A stretch of DNA of 6,140 nt from Ectopseudomonas composti (GCA_946886245.1 CAMPIF010000282.1:1-6140); one strand, 5' to 3'; shown: positions 1 to 5,964, counted from the first letter of the stretch. The notes: generated from the sequence alone by a model not told the origin. Translations and numbers: made by a program.

Positions 1-1429
1 ATGGTTCATCAGCGATCTGGCGATCCAGCACGCCGGGCTGGTCAGTGTGCCGCTGTATCCGTTGCAGGCGCCTGAACAGATTGCCTACGTGCTGGAGCAC
101 GCAGGCTGCAAGGTGATTGTGCTGGGCAAGCTGGATGAGCCGGACAAACTGGCCAGCGGCATCGCGCCGCACATCACCCGCATCGCCATGCCTTATCCGA
201 CCATGCCCGCCGCGCATCAATGGCAGACCTTGCTGTCGGCGCATGAGCCGCTGCTCGGCGCGCATCTGCAACGCGGCGAGGATCTGCTGTCGATCCTCTA
301 TACCTCCGGCACCACCGGGCAGCCCAAGGGCGTGATGCTCTCGGCCCATGCCATGGCGTTCTCTGCGGCCAACGCCACGGCGGAGCTGAGCATGACGCCG
401 CAGGATCAATTCTTCTCCTACCTGCCGCTCTCGCACGCCGCCGAGCGTTTTCTGGTGGAGTTCAACAGCCTCTATTGCGGTGCTCCGGTGGCTTTCGTCG
501 AGTCGCTGGAGACTTTCGCCAGCGACCTGCGTCAGGTGCGTCCGACCGTGTTCTTCTCGGTGCCACGACTGTGGACGCGCTTTCAGCAGGGCGTGCTGGA
601 GAAACTGCCGGCACACAAGCTCGAGCGCCTGTTGCGTATCCCGCTGCTGGGGCGGCTGGTGGCGCGCAAGGTGCGCGCGGGGCTGGGGCTGGATCGCGCA
701 CGTATTCTGGTGTCCGGCGCGGCGGCGATTTCCACCGGGCTGCTGGAGTGGTATCGGCGCCTGGGCATGACCATCTGCGAGGGCTACGGCATGACCGAGC
801 ATTTCGCCTATGGCTGTTTCAATCGCCCCGGGCAGGTGCGCTTCGGCACCGTGGGCAGGCCTATGCCGCATCTGCAGGTGCGCATCGACGTCAGCGGCGA
901 GATTCTGCTGCGCAGCGAGACCCTGATGCAGGGTTACTACCGTGAGCCTGAGAAAACCGAGGAAACGCTCAAGGATGGCTGGTTGCACACCGGGGATCGT
1001 GGCCAGCTGGACGAGGCGGGCTACCTGCGCATCACCGGGCGGGTGAAGGACATCTTCAAGACCAGCAAGGGCAAGTACGTGGCGCCTGCGCCCATCGAGG
1101 GTGAGATCGCCAAGAGCCATTGGGTCGAGCAGGTGTGCCTGATGGGCAGCAATCTCGATCAACCGCTGGCGCTGATCGAACTGTCGCCCGCCGCTCGCCA
1201 GCAGCCGCGCGAGTTGCTCGAACAGTCGTTGTCCGAGCATCTGCATGCAGTCAATCAACGGCTGGAGGCGCACGAACGTGTCAGTCATTTCTATCTGATC
1301 AGCGAGGCCTGGACGGTGGATAACGGCAGCATGACGCCAACCATGAAGATTCGCCGCAATGTGCTGGAAGTGCGGTATGCCAAGGCGCTGGCCAGCCTGT
1401 CTAGTGATGAGGTCGTCTGGGAGCGTTAA
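1..1429 (+). CDS. Long-chain-type acyl-CoA synthetase (AMP-forming), 5' end missing
   Basis: Adenylate-forming enzyme expected to activate a fatty or other carboxylic acid with ATP and CoA, giving acyl-CoA, AMP and PPi. The gene runs in from the left edge. The first full codon is at base 2, the frame stays open to the edge, and TAA is at 1427-1429. The GTG at 47 is internal, because the residues before it (WFISDLAIQHAGLVSVPLYP) match the family core. About 475 residues are visible. In visible numbering the motifs are: phosphate loop YTSGTTGQPKG at 100-110, YGMTE at 262-266, WLHTGD at 327-332, the hinge GRVKDIFKTSKGKYVAP at 346-362, and the C-terminal catalytic-lysine motif TPTMKIRR with Lys at 449. 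All are intact, so the enzyme is probably active. Family members are about 550-600 residues, so roughly 80 or more N-terminal residues lie outside the window. The fatty-acid type (COG1022-like) is favoured by the SVPRLW and KGKYVAP motifs. Chain length and natural substrate cannot be told. The racemase-like gene follows on the same strand after 80 bases. Confidence 0.93.
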   Translation, partial: WFISDLAIQHAGLVSVPLYPLQAPEQIAYVLEHAGCKVIVLGKLDEPDKLASGIAPHITRIAMPYPTMPAAHQWQTLLSAHEPLLGAHLQRGEDLLSILYTSGTTGQPKGVMLSAHAMAFSAANATAELSMTPQDQFFSYLPLSHAAERFLVEFNSLYCGAPVAFVESLETFASDLRQVRPTVFFSVPRLWTRFQQGVLEKLPAHKLERLLRIPLLGRLVARKVRAGLGLDRARILVSGAAAISTGLLEWYRRLGMTICEGYGMTEHFAYGCFNRPGQVRFGTVGRPMPHLQVRIDVSGEILLRSETLMQGYYREPEKTEETLKDGWLHTGDRGQLDEAGYLRITGRVKDIFKTSKGKYVAPAPIEGEIAKSHWVEQVCLMGSNLDQPLALIELSPAARQQPRELLEQSLSEHLHAVNQRLEAHERVSHFYLISEAWTVDNGSMTPTMKIRRNVLEVRYAKALASLSSDEVVWER

Positions 1430-1431
1430 TT

Positions 1432-1484
1432 CGTAGCCCGGATGCAATCCGGGAAGTGCAATCCCGGATTGCATCCGGGCTACG
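1432..1484. repeat. REP doublet (REPIN-like) inverted repeat
   Basis: Two perfect 22-bp inverted arms (1432-1453 and 1463-1484) are separated by a 9-base loop (AAGTGCAAT, 1454-1462). Each arm also folds alone: CCCGGAT-GCA-ATCCGGG at 1437-1453 and CCCGGAT-TGC-ATCCGGG at 1463-1479 are 7-bp hairpins with 3-base loops. The outer ends read GTAG (1433-1436) and CTAC (1480-1483). A GTAG head plus a short palindrome is the known signature of REP elements mobilised by REP-associated tyrosine transposases (RAYTs), and two REPs head to head form a REPIN. No RAYT gene is in the window. The element lies 2 bases after the acyl-CoA synthetase stop codon, so as RNA it could also act as a terminator-like or 3'-end-stabilising hairpin. 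No U tract follows it. Confidence 0.85.
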
Positions 1485-1500
1485 TCAAACAAGCCAATCT

Positions 1501-1504
1501 GGAG
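1501..1504 (+). promoter_or_regulatory. Shine-Dalgarno GGAG for the CaiB/BaiF gene
   Basis: GGAG lies 5 bases before ATG 1510. It decides the start: the frame is open back to a GTG at 1456, but that codon is inside the REP doublet and would add 18 residues translated from repeat DNA, without homology to the family N-terminus. Confidence 0.7.
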
Positions 1505-1509
1505 TCACC

Positions 1510-2691
1510 ATGTCCGGCCCACTGTCTTCGCTGAAAATTCTCGACTTCTCCACGCTGCTGCCGGGGCCGTTCGCCTCGCTGCTGTTGGCCGATATGGGCG
1601 CAGAGGTACTGCGGGTGGAGTCGCCCACGCGCATGGATCTGGTGCGCGTGCTGCCGCCGCACGATGGCGGAACCTCCACCAGCCACGCCTACCTCAACCG
1701 CAACAAGCGCAGCATCGCCCTCGATCTCAAGCGACCCGAGGCGGTGGAGGTGGTCAGGCAACTGGTCAGCGAGTACGACATCGTGCTCGAGCAGTTTCGT
1801 CCCGGCGTGATGGACAAGCTGGGCGTCGGCTATGAAGCGCTCAAGGCGGTCAACCCACGGCTGATCTACGTGTCGATCACCGGTTACGGCCAGGGTGGGC
1901 CTTATCGTGATCGCGCCGGGCACGACATCAACTACCTGGCGCTGGCTGGTATCGCCAGCTACACCGGGCGCCGCGACAGCGGCCCGTTGCCGCTCGGCGT
2001 GCAGCTGGCCGATCTGGCTGGCGGCTCGCTGCATGGGGTGATCGGCCTGCTTGCGGCTGTGGTGCAGCGCCAGGTCACCGGTCAGGGGCAGCAGGTCGAT
2101 GTGAGCATGACCGACTGCGCCTTCAGCCTGCATGGCATGGCGGGCGCAGGTTACCTCGGCGCCGACGTCGAGCCTGACATGGAAAACCAGGCGCTCAATG
2201 GTGGCAGCTTCTATGACTACTACCGCACGCGCGATGGCCGCTGGTTCTCCGTTGGCAGCCTGGAACCACAGTTCATGCAGCAGTTCTGCGCCGCCATTGG
2301 CCGCCCCGAACTGGCAGCACGCGGACTGTCACTCAAGCCCGAGGATCAACGCGCGCTCAAACGCGAGATCGAGATCGAGTTCGAGAAGCGCGACTTCGCG
2401 CAGTGGTGCGAAGTCTTCGCCGCGCTGGATGCCTGCGTCGAACCCATGTTGCCGCTATCCGAGGCGGTGCAGCATGCGCAGATCAAAGCCCGTGGACTGG
2501 TCGTCGAGGTGCCGCGCGAGGGCTTGCCCGCGCAATCTCAACTGGCTTGCCCGCTGAAGTTTTCCGAGGGCTTGGCGCCGCCCCGGCATGTCGGGGCAGC
2601 GGTTGGTGCGCATACCGCCGAGGTGCTGGCGGAGCTGGGCTACGACGCCGAGCGTATTGCTGCGCTGCGCGCGGCGCGTGTATTCGGTTGA
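1510..2691 (+). CDS. CaiB/BaiF-family protein, probable alpha-methylacyl-CoA racemase
   Basis: Class III CoA-transferase fold protein of 393 residues, a usual length for the family. It begins MSGPLSSLKILDFSTLLPGP, the typical N-terminal CoA-binding segment. Residues known from alpha-methylacyl-CoA racemase (AMACR/MCR) structures can be placed: Arg97 in FRPGV, His138 in AGHDINY, Asp168 in LADLAGG and Glu252 in SLEPQF. The His/Asp pair is the racemase acid-base machinery, and the AGHDINY and LEPQF motifs favour a racemase over formyl-CoA or carnitine CoA-transferases, where the Asp forms an acyl anhydride. The inferred reaction is interconversion of (2R)- and (2S)-2-methylacyl-CoA, letting branched substrates enter beta-oxidation. 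The neighbouring acyl-CoA synthetase could supply the thioester. The start at 1510 is chosen for its GGAG and to exclude the repeat. A CoA-transferase activity remains possible. Confidence 0.9.
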   Translation: MSGPLSSLKILDFSTLLPGPFASLLLADMGAEVLRVESPTRMDLVRVLPPHDGGTSTSHAYLNRNKRSIALDLKRPEAVEVVRQLVSEYDIVLEQFRPGVMDKLGVGYEALKAVNPRLIYVSITGYGQGGPYRDRAGHDINYLALAGIASYTGRRDSGPLPLGVQLADLAGGSLHGVIGLLAAVVQRQVTGQGQQVDVSMTDCAFSLHGMAGAGYLGADVEPDMENQALNGGSFYDYYRTRDGRWFSVGSLEPQFMQQFCAAIGRPELAARGLSLKPEDQRALKREIEIEFEKRDFAQWCEVFAALDACVEPMLPLSEAVQHAQIKARGLVVEVPREGLPAQSQLACPLKFSEGLAPPRHVGAAVGAHTAEVLAELGYDAERIAALRAARVFG

Positions 2692-2716
2692 AGCGGCCAT
2701 GACGCCCGCATAGGAT
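2688..2716 (+). promoter_or_regulatory. Candidate sigma-70 promoter for the LprI-like gene
   Basis: TTGAAG (2688-2693) and TAGGAT (2711-2716) are separated by exactly 17 bases, each matching 4 of 6 consensus positions. The -35 hexamer overlaps the TGA stop of the racemase gene, and the LprI-like ATG lies about 30 bases after the -10. This would give the small secreted protein its own transcription start. Only hexamer matches support it. Confidence 0.35.
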
Positions 2717-2745
2717 GTGCGCCTTTACCCATCAGGGCATCAGGT

Positions 2746-3153
2746 ATGAAAGGAATCGCACGGATGGCGTCGAACGCCATGGGATGGATCTTGGTAATGG
2801 GCGTGTCCGGCGCCCTGGCACCCGTGCAGGCTGCTGACGATCCGGAGGATCCCTGCCAGCAGGGCAGCGCCATGGCAGCGTTCATGTGTCAGGGACCGGT
2901 CTGGAAGGCTGCCGAGCAGGAGCTGCAACGCACATACGATCGCCTGATGGCTTCGCTCAAGCAGGATGATCCGGCGCTTGCCGAAGACCTGCGCAATGCC
3001 CAGCGGCTGTGGATCAAACTGCGCGAACAGGATTGCAGTCTGTATGCCCGCAGCCGTGTGCAAGGCTCGCCCTGGACAGGGTTCTGGGAGTCGGAGTGCC
3101 ACGCGGAGCAGGCACGTGCACGCAGTGCATGGCTGAAATCATTCGAAGGTTAG
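2746..3153 (+). CDS. Small secreted LprI-like (DUF1311) protein
   Basis: 135 residues with an N-terminal signal peptide: basic start (Lys2, Arg6), hydrophobic stretch about 12-25, and a cleavage site after VQA at about residue 29. It is therefore probably periplasmic. The mature part of about 106 residues fits the lysozyme-inhibitor LprI N-terminal domain family (PF07007): LQRTYDRLM at 60-68, the QRLWIKLREQDC block at 86-97, a final helix around 118-131, and four cysteines (37, 48, 97, 118) that could form two disulfides. The family is named for a mycobacterial lysozyme inhibitor, but most members have no proven function, so inhibition is not claimed here. Start choice is uncertain. ATG 2746 gives the better signal peptide charge but has no proper Shine-Dalgarno. 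ATG 2764 has AAAGGA nine bases upstream (2749-2754). The gene converges on sprT with 33 bases between stops. Confidence 0.82.
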   Translation: MKGIARMASNAMGWILVMGVSGALAPVQAADDPEDPCQQGSAMAAFMCQGPVWKAAEQELQRTYDRLMASLKQDDPALAEDLRNAQRLWIKLREQDCSLYARSRVQGSPWTGFWESECHAEQARARSAWLKSFEG

Positions 3154-3186
3154 TCGAGATCGCTGTCGGTGTGTGGGCGCTCTCGA
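3154..3186. terminator. Possible bidirectional hairpin between convergent genes
   Basis: The 33 bases exactly between the two stop codons form a stem: TCGAGA (3154-3159) with TCTCGA (3181-3186), one mismatch, then CGC (3161-3163) with GCG (3177-3179), closing a 13-base loop. There is no T tract on either strand, so intrinsic termination is doubtful. Its position suggests a barrier between the LprI-like gene and sprT. Confidence 0.3.
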
Positions 3187-3681
3187 TCACTCCTGGCGCT
3201 GCTCACCGCTGAAAGTCAGCGTCACCTTGCAGCGCCGGCAGTAGTAGCGGCGGCCCTTGGCGACCAGGGCGTGGCGCTGGGCCGAGAAGGGGAACTCGCT
3301 ATCCGCGCAGCTACAACGATAGATGAATCGACTGACCTTGCGTCGCTCGACTTCGTAGCTGTGGCAACGATGTGGTGGCAGCTCGTAGACGCCGCGCATG
3401 ATCAACTGCCATTCCTCACCATGCGGCTGAATGCGTGGTCCGAACAGTTGGTGGGCGACCATGTGAGCGACCTCGTGAGGCACCGTCTGGCGCAGGAAAT
3501 CCTCATGATTGGCCCGGTACAGCTGCAAGTTGAAGCGCAGCTTGTTTTCCGTCAGGTGCGCGACGCCCGCCTTCTGCCCGCGTAGCTTGAAGCTGATTTC
3601 GGGGCGGGCAAAGCGTTGCTTGAAGAAGGTCTCGGCCTGCTGGTAGCAGGCTTCGACGCGGGCGTGAATCTGGTCGGGCAT
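3187..3681 (-). CDS. sprT: SprT-family zinc metalloprotease-like protein
   Basis: 164 residues, the usual length for bacterial SprT (about 165). The metalloprotease core is complete: HEVAH at 69-73 supplies two zinc-binding histidines and the catalytic Glu70, and the downstream HGEEW motif supplies a third ligand at His87. A C-terminal zinc ribbon is visible, with Cys123 and Cys125 in YRCSC and Cys148 and Cys151 in YYCRRC. This is the bacterial relative of eukaryotic Spartan/SPRTN, which cleaves DNA-protein crosslinks. The role of bacterial SprT is much less certain, and its cytoplasmic location is inferred from the lack of a signal peptide. The start is well fixed: ATG at 3681 is the first usable codon after an in-frame TAA 11 codons upstream. 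No clear Shine-Dalgarno is seen. It lies 61 bases downstream of a Yip1 gene on the same strand and may be cotranscribed with it or use a weak promoter in that gap. Confidence 0.92.
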   Translation of the reverse strand: MPDQIHARVEACYQQAETFFKQRFARPEISFKLRGQKAGVAHLTENKLRFNLQLYRANHEDFLRQTVPHEVAHMVAHQLFGPRIQPHGEEWQLIMRGVYELPPHRCHSYEVERRKVSRFIYRCSCADSEFPFSAQRHALVAKGRRYYCRRCKVTLTFSGEQRQE

Positions 3682-3710
3682 GGACAGGCGCAGGTGCAGG
3701 CTGAGCGTGG

Positions 3711-3716
3711 ATTATG
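3711..3716 (-). promoter_or_regulatory. Candidate -10 element for sprT
   Basis: On the minus strand CATAAT (5 of 6 to TATAAT) lies about 30 bases before the sprT ATG. The hexamer 17 bases further upstream is CTGCGC, a poor -35, so the promoter is weak or the match is chance. If real, sprT need not depend on the upstream Yip1 gene. Confidence 0.25.
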
Positions 3717-3742
3717 CCGCAAGCCGGCCGCCTGCGCAGGTA

Positions 3743-4405
3743 TCACTCGTCTCCTGGCGCCTGCATTCGCTGTTCCTGCGTGCCGCGGCTCTGGTCCTGC
3801 TGCACCGTGCGCTGATACTCCGGCTCCAGGGTGTAGGTCCAGAACAGAATCAGGCTGACCAGAATGGTGACGATTGCCAGCAGCCCCACGCCAACCATCG
3901 AGGAGGCATAGAGGAAACCCTGCTGATTGTCGATGCGCATGAAGCGCGGCAGGCCGACATAGATCAGGTAGGTGGCATGGGCACAGGCCAGCAGCAGTAC
4001 GCTGATTGCCAGCCAGCGTGCGGGGTAGAGCGCGGCGACACCAGCCAGGAAGAATGGCGTGCAGGCGTAGGCGATGAAGCCGATGCACTGGTTGAAGGTG
4101 GGCCTGGCCTCGAAGGTGCGCGACATGTAGCGCAGGAAGTAGCCCATGATGAAAACACCGACCAGCGTTGCCAGATACAGCAGCCCGCTCAGTTGCAGAG
4201 CGCTTGCGAGCTCCAAGCGAATGCGCTCGTCGCCGACCAGGCTCCAGCCCACCCAGTGGGTGCCGATGAACAGGCAAACTGCTGGCAGCAAGCTGAAAAG
4301 CAGCAGGTAGGGCAGGTAACTGGCGCTGTTGCGTTCCTCGTCCTGGCGAATGACCGTCCAGGCACGATCCGGGCGAGTGAGGAGGGTATAGAGGTTCGCA
4401 TACAT
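3743..4405 (-). CDS. Yip1-domain inner-membrane protein, copy A (downstream paralogue)
   Basis: 220 residues, an integral membrane protein of the Yip1 family (PF04893). About five hydrophobic segments are visible: roughly 30-48, 68-90, 107-127, 130-152 and 166-190. The first 25 residues are soluble, with the RPDRAW segment where Yip1 proteins often have a P-x-x-x-W motif. The hydrophilic C-terminal tail of about 28 residues is rich in Gln and Arg and is absent from copy B. Shared landmarks with copy B include IGT-x-x-VGW, AALYP, Y-L-x-YVG-x-P-x-FM and GF-x-x-x-SS. Eukaryotic Yip1 proteins act in vesicle trafficking, but bacterial members have no established function, so none is assigned. The start at 4405 agrees with copy B, which begins at the matching position. 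Its Shine-Dalgarno is weak (GGAT about 9 bases upstream). The terminator at 4497-4519 separates it from copy B, so it needs its own promoter in 4406-4496, where I see no convincing sigma-70 site. Confidence 0.88.
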   Translation of the reverse strand: MYANLYTLLTRPDRAWTVIRQDEERNSASYLPYLLLFSLLPAVCLFIGTHWVGWSLVGDERIRLELASALQLSGLLYLATLVGVFIMGYFLRYMSRTFEARPTFNQCIGFIAYACTPFFLAGVAALYPARWLAISVLLLACAHATYLIYVGLPRFMRIDNQQGFLYASSMVGVGLLAIVTILVSLILFWTYTLEPEYQRTVQQDQSRGTQEQRMQAPGDE

Positions 4406-4496
4406 GGTGTGACCATCCGCTTGACTGCCTTTAAATCTCGGGCAGCCGGATGCGCGCAGGGTTCAACCCAAATTTCCCGGTGCAGGACGAGCAATG

Positions 4497-4519
4497 AAAA
4501 GGCCGCCCGAAGGCGGCCT
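4497..4519 (-). terminator. Intrinsic terminator of Yip1 copy B
   Basis: On the minus strand an 8-bp perfect stem AGGCCGCC / GGCGGCCT closes a UUCG tetraloop (4500-4519) and runs into TTTT (4500-4497), then CATT. It starts 22 bases after the TGA-side end of Yip1 copy B. A GC-rich stem, stable UUCG loop and U run make this a textbook Rho-independent terminator. Read on the plus strand it lacks a T tract, so it works in one direction only. Confidence 0.9.
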
Positions 4520-4541
4520 GTGGGTTAGCTGCTAGTGACTA

Positions 4542-5141
4542 TCAGTTGGTGTAGACCGGGCCGACGCCCATGCCCCAGAGAATGACCGAGCTGGCGATCA
4601 TCGCCACCAGCACGACCAGGCCGACCGCCAGTACGGAACTGGAGAACATGAATCCTTCGTCATCAGGGATGTTCATGAAGGTCGGTATGCCGACATAGAG
4701 CAGATAAACGGTGTAGCAGATCGCGACCGTGCCCACGACCATGCCCAGCCACAGATGCGGATAGAGCGCTGCGAGACCTCCAATGAACAGCGGGGTGGCT
4801 GTATAGGCCGCGAATACGACGCACTGGCTCAGGCTGGGATTGGCGTCGTAGGTACGTGCCATCCAGTGGATGAAGGCGCCCATCACGGCTACCCCGGCGA
4901 GCATCGCCAGGTAGGACATGATGGTCATCACCATCGCACTGCCTTCGGTGAGCATGACCGGTGCTCGGTCACCAATCGCCCAGCCAACCTGGGTGGTGCC
5001 GATATAGGCTGAAATGGCGGGAATTGCCGCAAGAATCAGCACGTGAGTCAGGTACATGTGGCTGATGGATTCTTCCTCGCCACGGATTTCTTGCCATTCT
5101 TGATCGGGATGGGTGAAGAGCCCCCAAACGTGGTGGATCAT
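4542..5141 (-). CDS. Yip1-domain inner-membrane protein, copy B (upstream paralogue)
   Basis: 199 residues with about five membrane segments (roughly 30-48, 66-90, 105-126, 130-152, 165-190), ending right after the last segment (MGVGPVYTN). It is collinear with copy A: by hand count about 45 of 98 positions are identical over residues 83-180, and the N-terminal HPDQEW segment matches RPDRAW. The frame is open to an ATG at 5210, but ATG 5141 is preferred: it has a strong Shine-Dalgarno GAGGAGGT 7 bases upstream, and MIHHVWGLFTHPDQEW aligns with the first residue of copy A. Bacterial Yip1 proteins have no settled function; membrane organisation or transport is only a guess. It forms a single-gene unit bounded downstream by a strong terminator and preceded by a 168-base leader and promoter region. 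Confidence 0.9.
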   Translation of the reverse strand: MIHHVWGLFTHPDQEWQEIRGEEESISHMYLTHVLILAAIPAISAYIGTTQVGWAIGDRAPVMLTEGSAMVMTIMSYLAMLAGVAVMGAFIHWMARTYDANPSLSQCVVFAAYTATPLFIGGLAALYPHLWLGMVVGTVAICYTVYLLYVGIPTFMNIPDDEGFMFSSSVLAVGLVVLVAMIASSVILWGMGVGPVYTN

Positions 5142-5148
5142 GCCAGAC

Positions 5149-5156
5149 ACCTCCTC
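5149..5156 (-). promoter_or_regulatory. Strong Shine-Dalgarno for Yip1 copy B
   Basis: GAGGAGGT on the minus strand is close to a full anti-16S match, 7 bases before ATG 5141. It settles the start and rules out the 23-residue longer frame from 5210. The other minus-strand genes here have weak sites, so this one stands out. Confidence 0.85.
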
Positions 5157-5231
5157 TTTCTTATGACGGTCGCCCCCCAGCGAACGCCCGGGGCGCGTGT
5201 ACAGCGCCACCGGGTGTCGGGCCGAAATCTA

Positions 5232-5253
5232 TGCGACCTTATGTCGCAGTATA
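5232..5253 (-). promoter_or_regulatory. -10 element with adjoining operator-like palindrome upstream of Yip1 copy B
   Basis: On the minus strand TATACT (5253-5248) is a 5-of-6 -10 hexamer. It runs directly into the inverted repeat TGCGAC-ATAAG-GTCGCA (5248-5232), which would cover the transcription start. No acceptable -35 occurs 15-19 bases upstream, which could mean activator dependence or a chance -10. Transcription from here would leave a leader of about 100 bases before ATG 5141. Confidence 0.4.
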
Positions 5254-5309
5254 GGCAGGGCCTTTCGCAGGCGTGGTGTCTGGCTTTAGAGCAAATCGCT
5301 CTCTAGACG

Positions 5310-5903
5310 TCAGCGGTAATAGCGCTCAAGAATTTCCATGGCCAGGTTTATCGACTGCAACCGCTCTGTGCTGCCGCCTCGGTCCGGATGGTGCTCGCTG
5401 ACCATCTGTCGGTAGCGCAGCTTGATTCGTGGCAGGTCCAGTGTCCGTTCATTGGCCAGTTCGAACAGCTCAAGTGCTGCCTGCTTCTCTTCGCCGCCCT
5501 GCATGCGCGTCCAGAAGCTGGTGAGCAGACGCTCGACGTCGCGTTCGTCGGTATCCTGCAGATTGCTCATGTCCAGGTAGTAATCACGCAGTCCGTCGCG
5601 CTCACTGAGCGCTGCGTTGCCTGGCTGATAGGGCTGCAGGCGGATACACAGCGGGCTGATCTGCAACTGGTTGCTCTTCTCCTCCCATAGCTGCTCGCGC
5701 AGGCGATAAAGCGCGTTGAACACCAGAAAATGAGTGCGAAACAGCACCAGTTTGTCGGCCAGGGGCAGATTGGGGATATGGCCGCTGTGGCGGTCTTTCA
5801 ATTGCTGGATCAGGGCGTATTCGGCAATGCCGTCCGGTGCGGCCTGCAGCAGTTGCAGTAGCTGCTCGGCGAGGTCCAGGCTGGGGTCGAGGTCGTCGTT
5901 CAT
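5310..5903 (-). CDS. DnaJ-related protein with C-terminal J domain
   Basis: 197-residue cytoplasmic protein. The first about 140 residues match the DNAJ_related N-terminal region (PF12339-type) known from gammaproteobacteria: an alpha-helical start rich in Leu and Gln, then FRTHFLVFNALYRLREQLW at 55-73 and a DYYLDMSNL segment at 108-115. The last about 55 residues form a J domain: LPRIKLRYRQMVSEHHPDRGG, with the diagnostic HPD at 172-174 between helices II and III, and a final helix INLAMEILERYY. The HPD tripeptide stimulates the ATPase of DnaK-type Hsp70s, so this is probably a specialised co-chaperone. There is no Gly/Phe linker, zinc finger or substrate-binding domain, so it is not DnaJ itself. 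The client is unknown. ATG 5903 is the only reasonable start, because an in-frame TAG lies 4 codons upstream. The Shine-Dalgarno is weak. It is divergent from ttcA with 101 bases between starts. Confidence 0.9.
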   Translation of the reverse strand: MNDDLDPSLDLAEQLLQLLQAAPDGIAEYALIQQLKDRHSGHIPNLPLADKLVLFRTHFLVFNALYRLREQLWEEKSNQLQISPLCIRLQPYQPGNAALSERDGLRDYYLDMSNLQDTDERDVERLLTSFWTRMQGGEEKQAALELFELANERTLDLPRIKLRYRQMVSEHHPDRGGSTERLQSINLAMEILERYYR

Positions 5904-5958
5904 CGGCCGAGACTAGCATTTCATTGCTATCGGGGTAGGGGCGCGGCGCCATTGTGCG

Positions 5959-5964
5959 TAAAAT
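5959..5964 (+). promoter_or_regulatory. Candidate -10 element for ttcA
   Basis: TAAAAT matches the -10 consensus at 5 of 6 positions and lies about 40 bases before the ttcA ATG, giving a leader of roughly 34 bases. No good -35 lies 16-18 bases upstream (the region reads TAGGGG). The hexamer overlaps an in-frame ATG at 5963, which argues that this ATG is promoter DNA rather than a start codon. Confidence 0.45.

Noticed and set aside
1456..1509. 18-residue N-terminal extension of the CaiB/BaiF protein from GTG 1456
   Set aside because: It would be translated from the REP repeat and has no ribosome site, whereas ATG 1510 has GGAG at correct spacing and gives the usual family start.
1480..2133. 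217-residue open frame antisense to the racemase gene
   Set aside because: The forward frame has a full family match with catalytic residues; this frame is a codon-bias shadow that runs into the REP doublet.
3552..4277. 241-residue open frame on the minus strand overlapping Yip1 copy A and sprT
   Set aside because: An Arg/Pro/Ala/His-rich out-of-frame translation of two well-supported genes, with no recognisable domain.
4451..4470. Sigma-54-like site on the minus strand (TGG-N10-GC, around GGGTTGAACCC) upstream of Yip1 copy A
   Set aside because: Only the TGG and TGC parts match, and the same bases form a small GGGTT-C-AACCC palindrome; too weak to call without conservation.
3680..4528. 282-residue open frame on the plus strand across Yip1 copy A
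   Set aside because: It lies antisense to a gene with clear paralogy and membrane segments. Its composition is that of a reverse-complement shadow in high-GC DNA, and it crosses the terminator region.
5288..5302. Small stem AGAGC-N5-GCTCT after the DnaJ-related gene as a terminator
   Set aside because: The stem is only 5 bp, and on the minus strand it is followed by AAAG rather than a T run.
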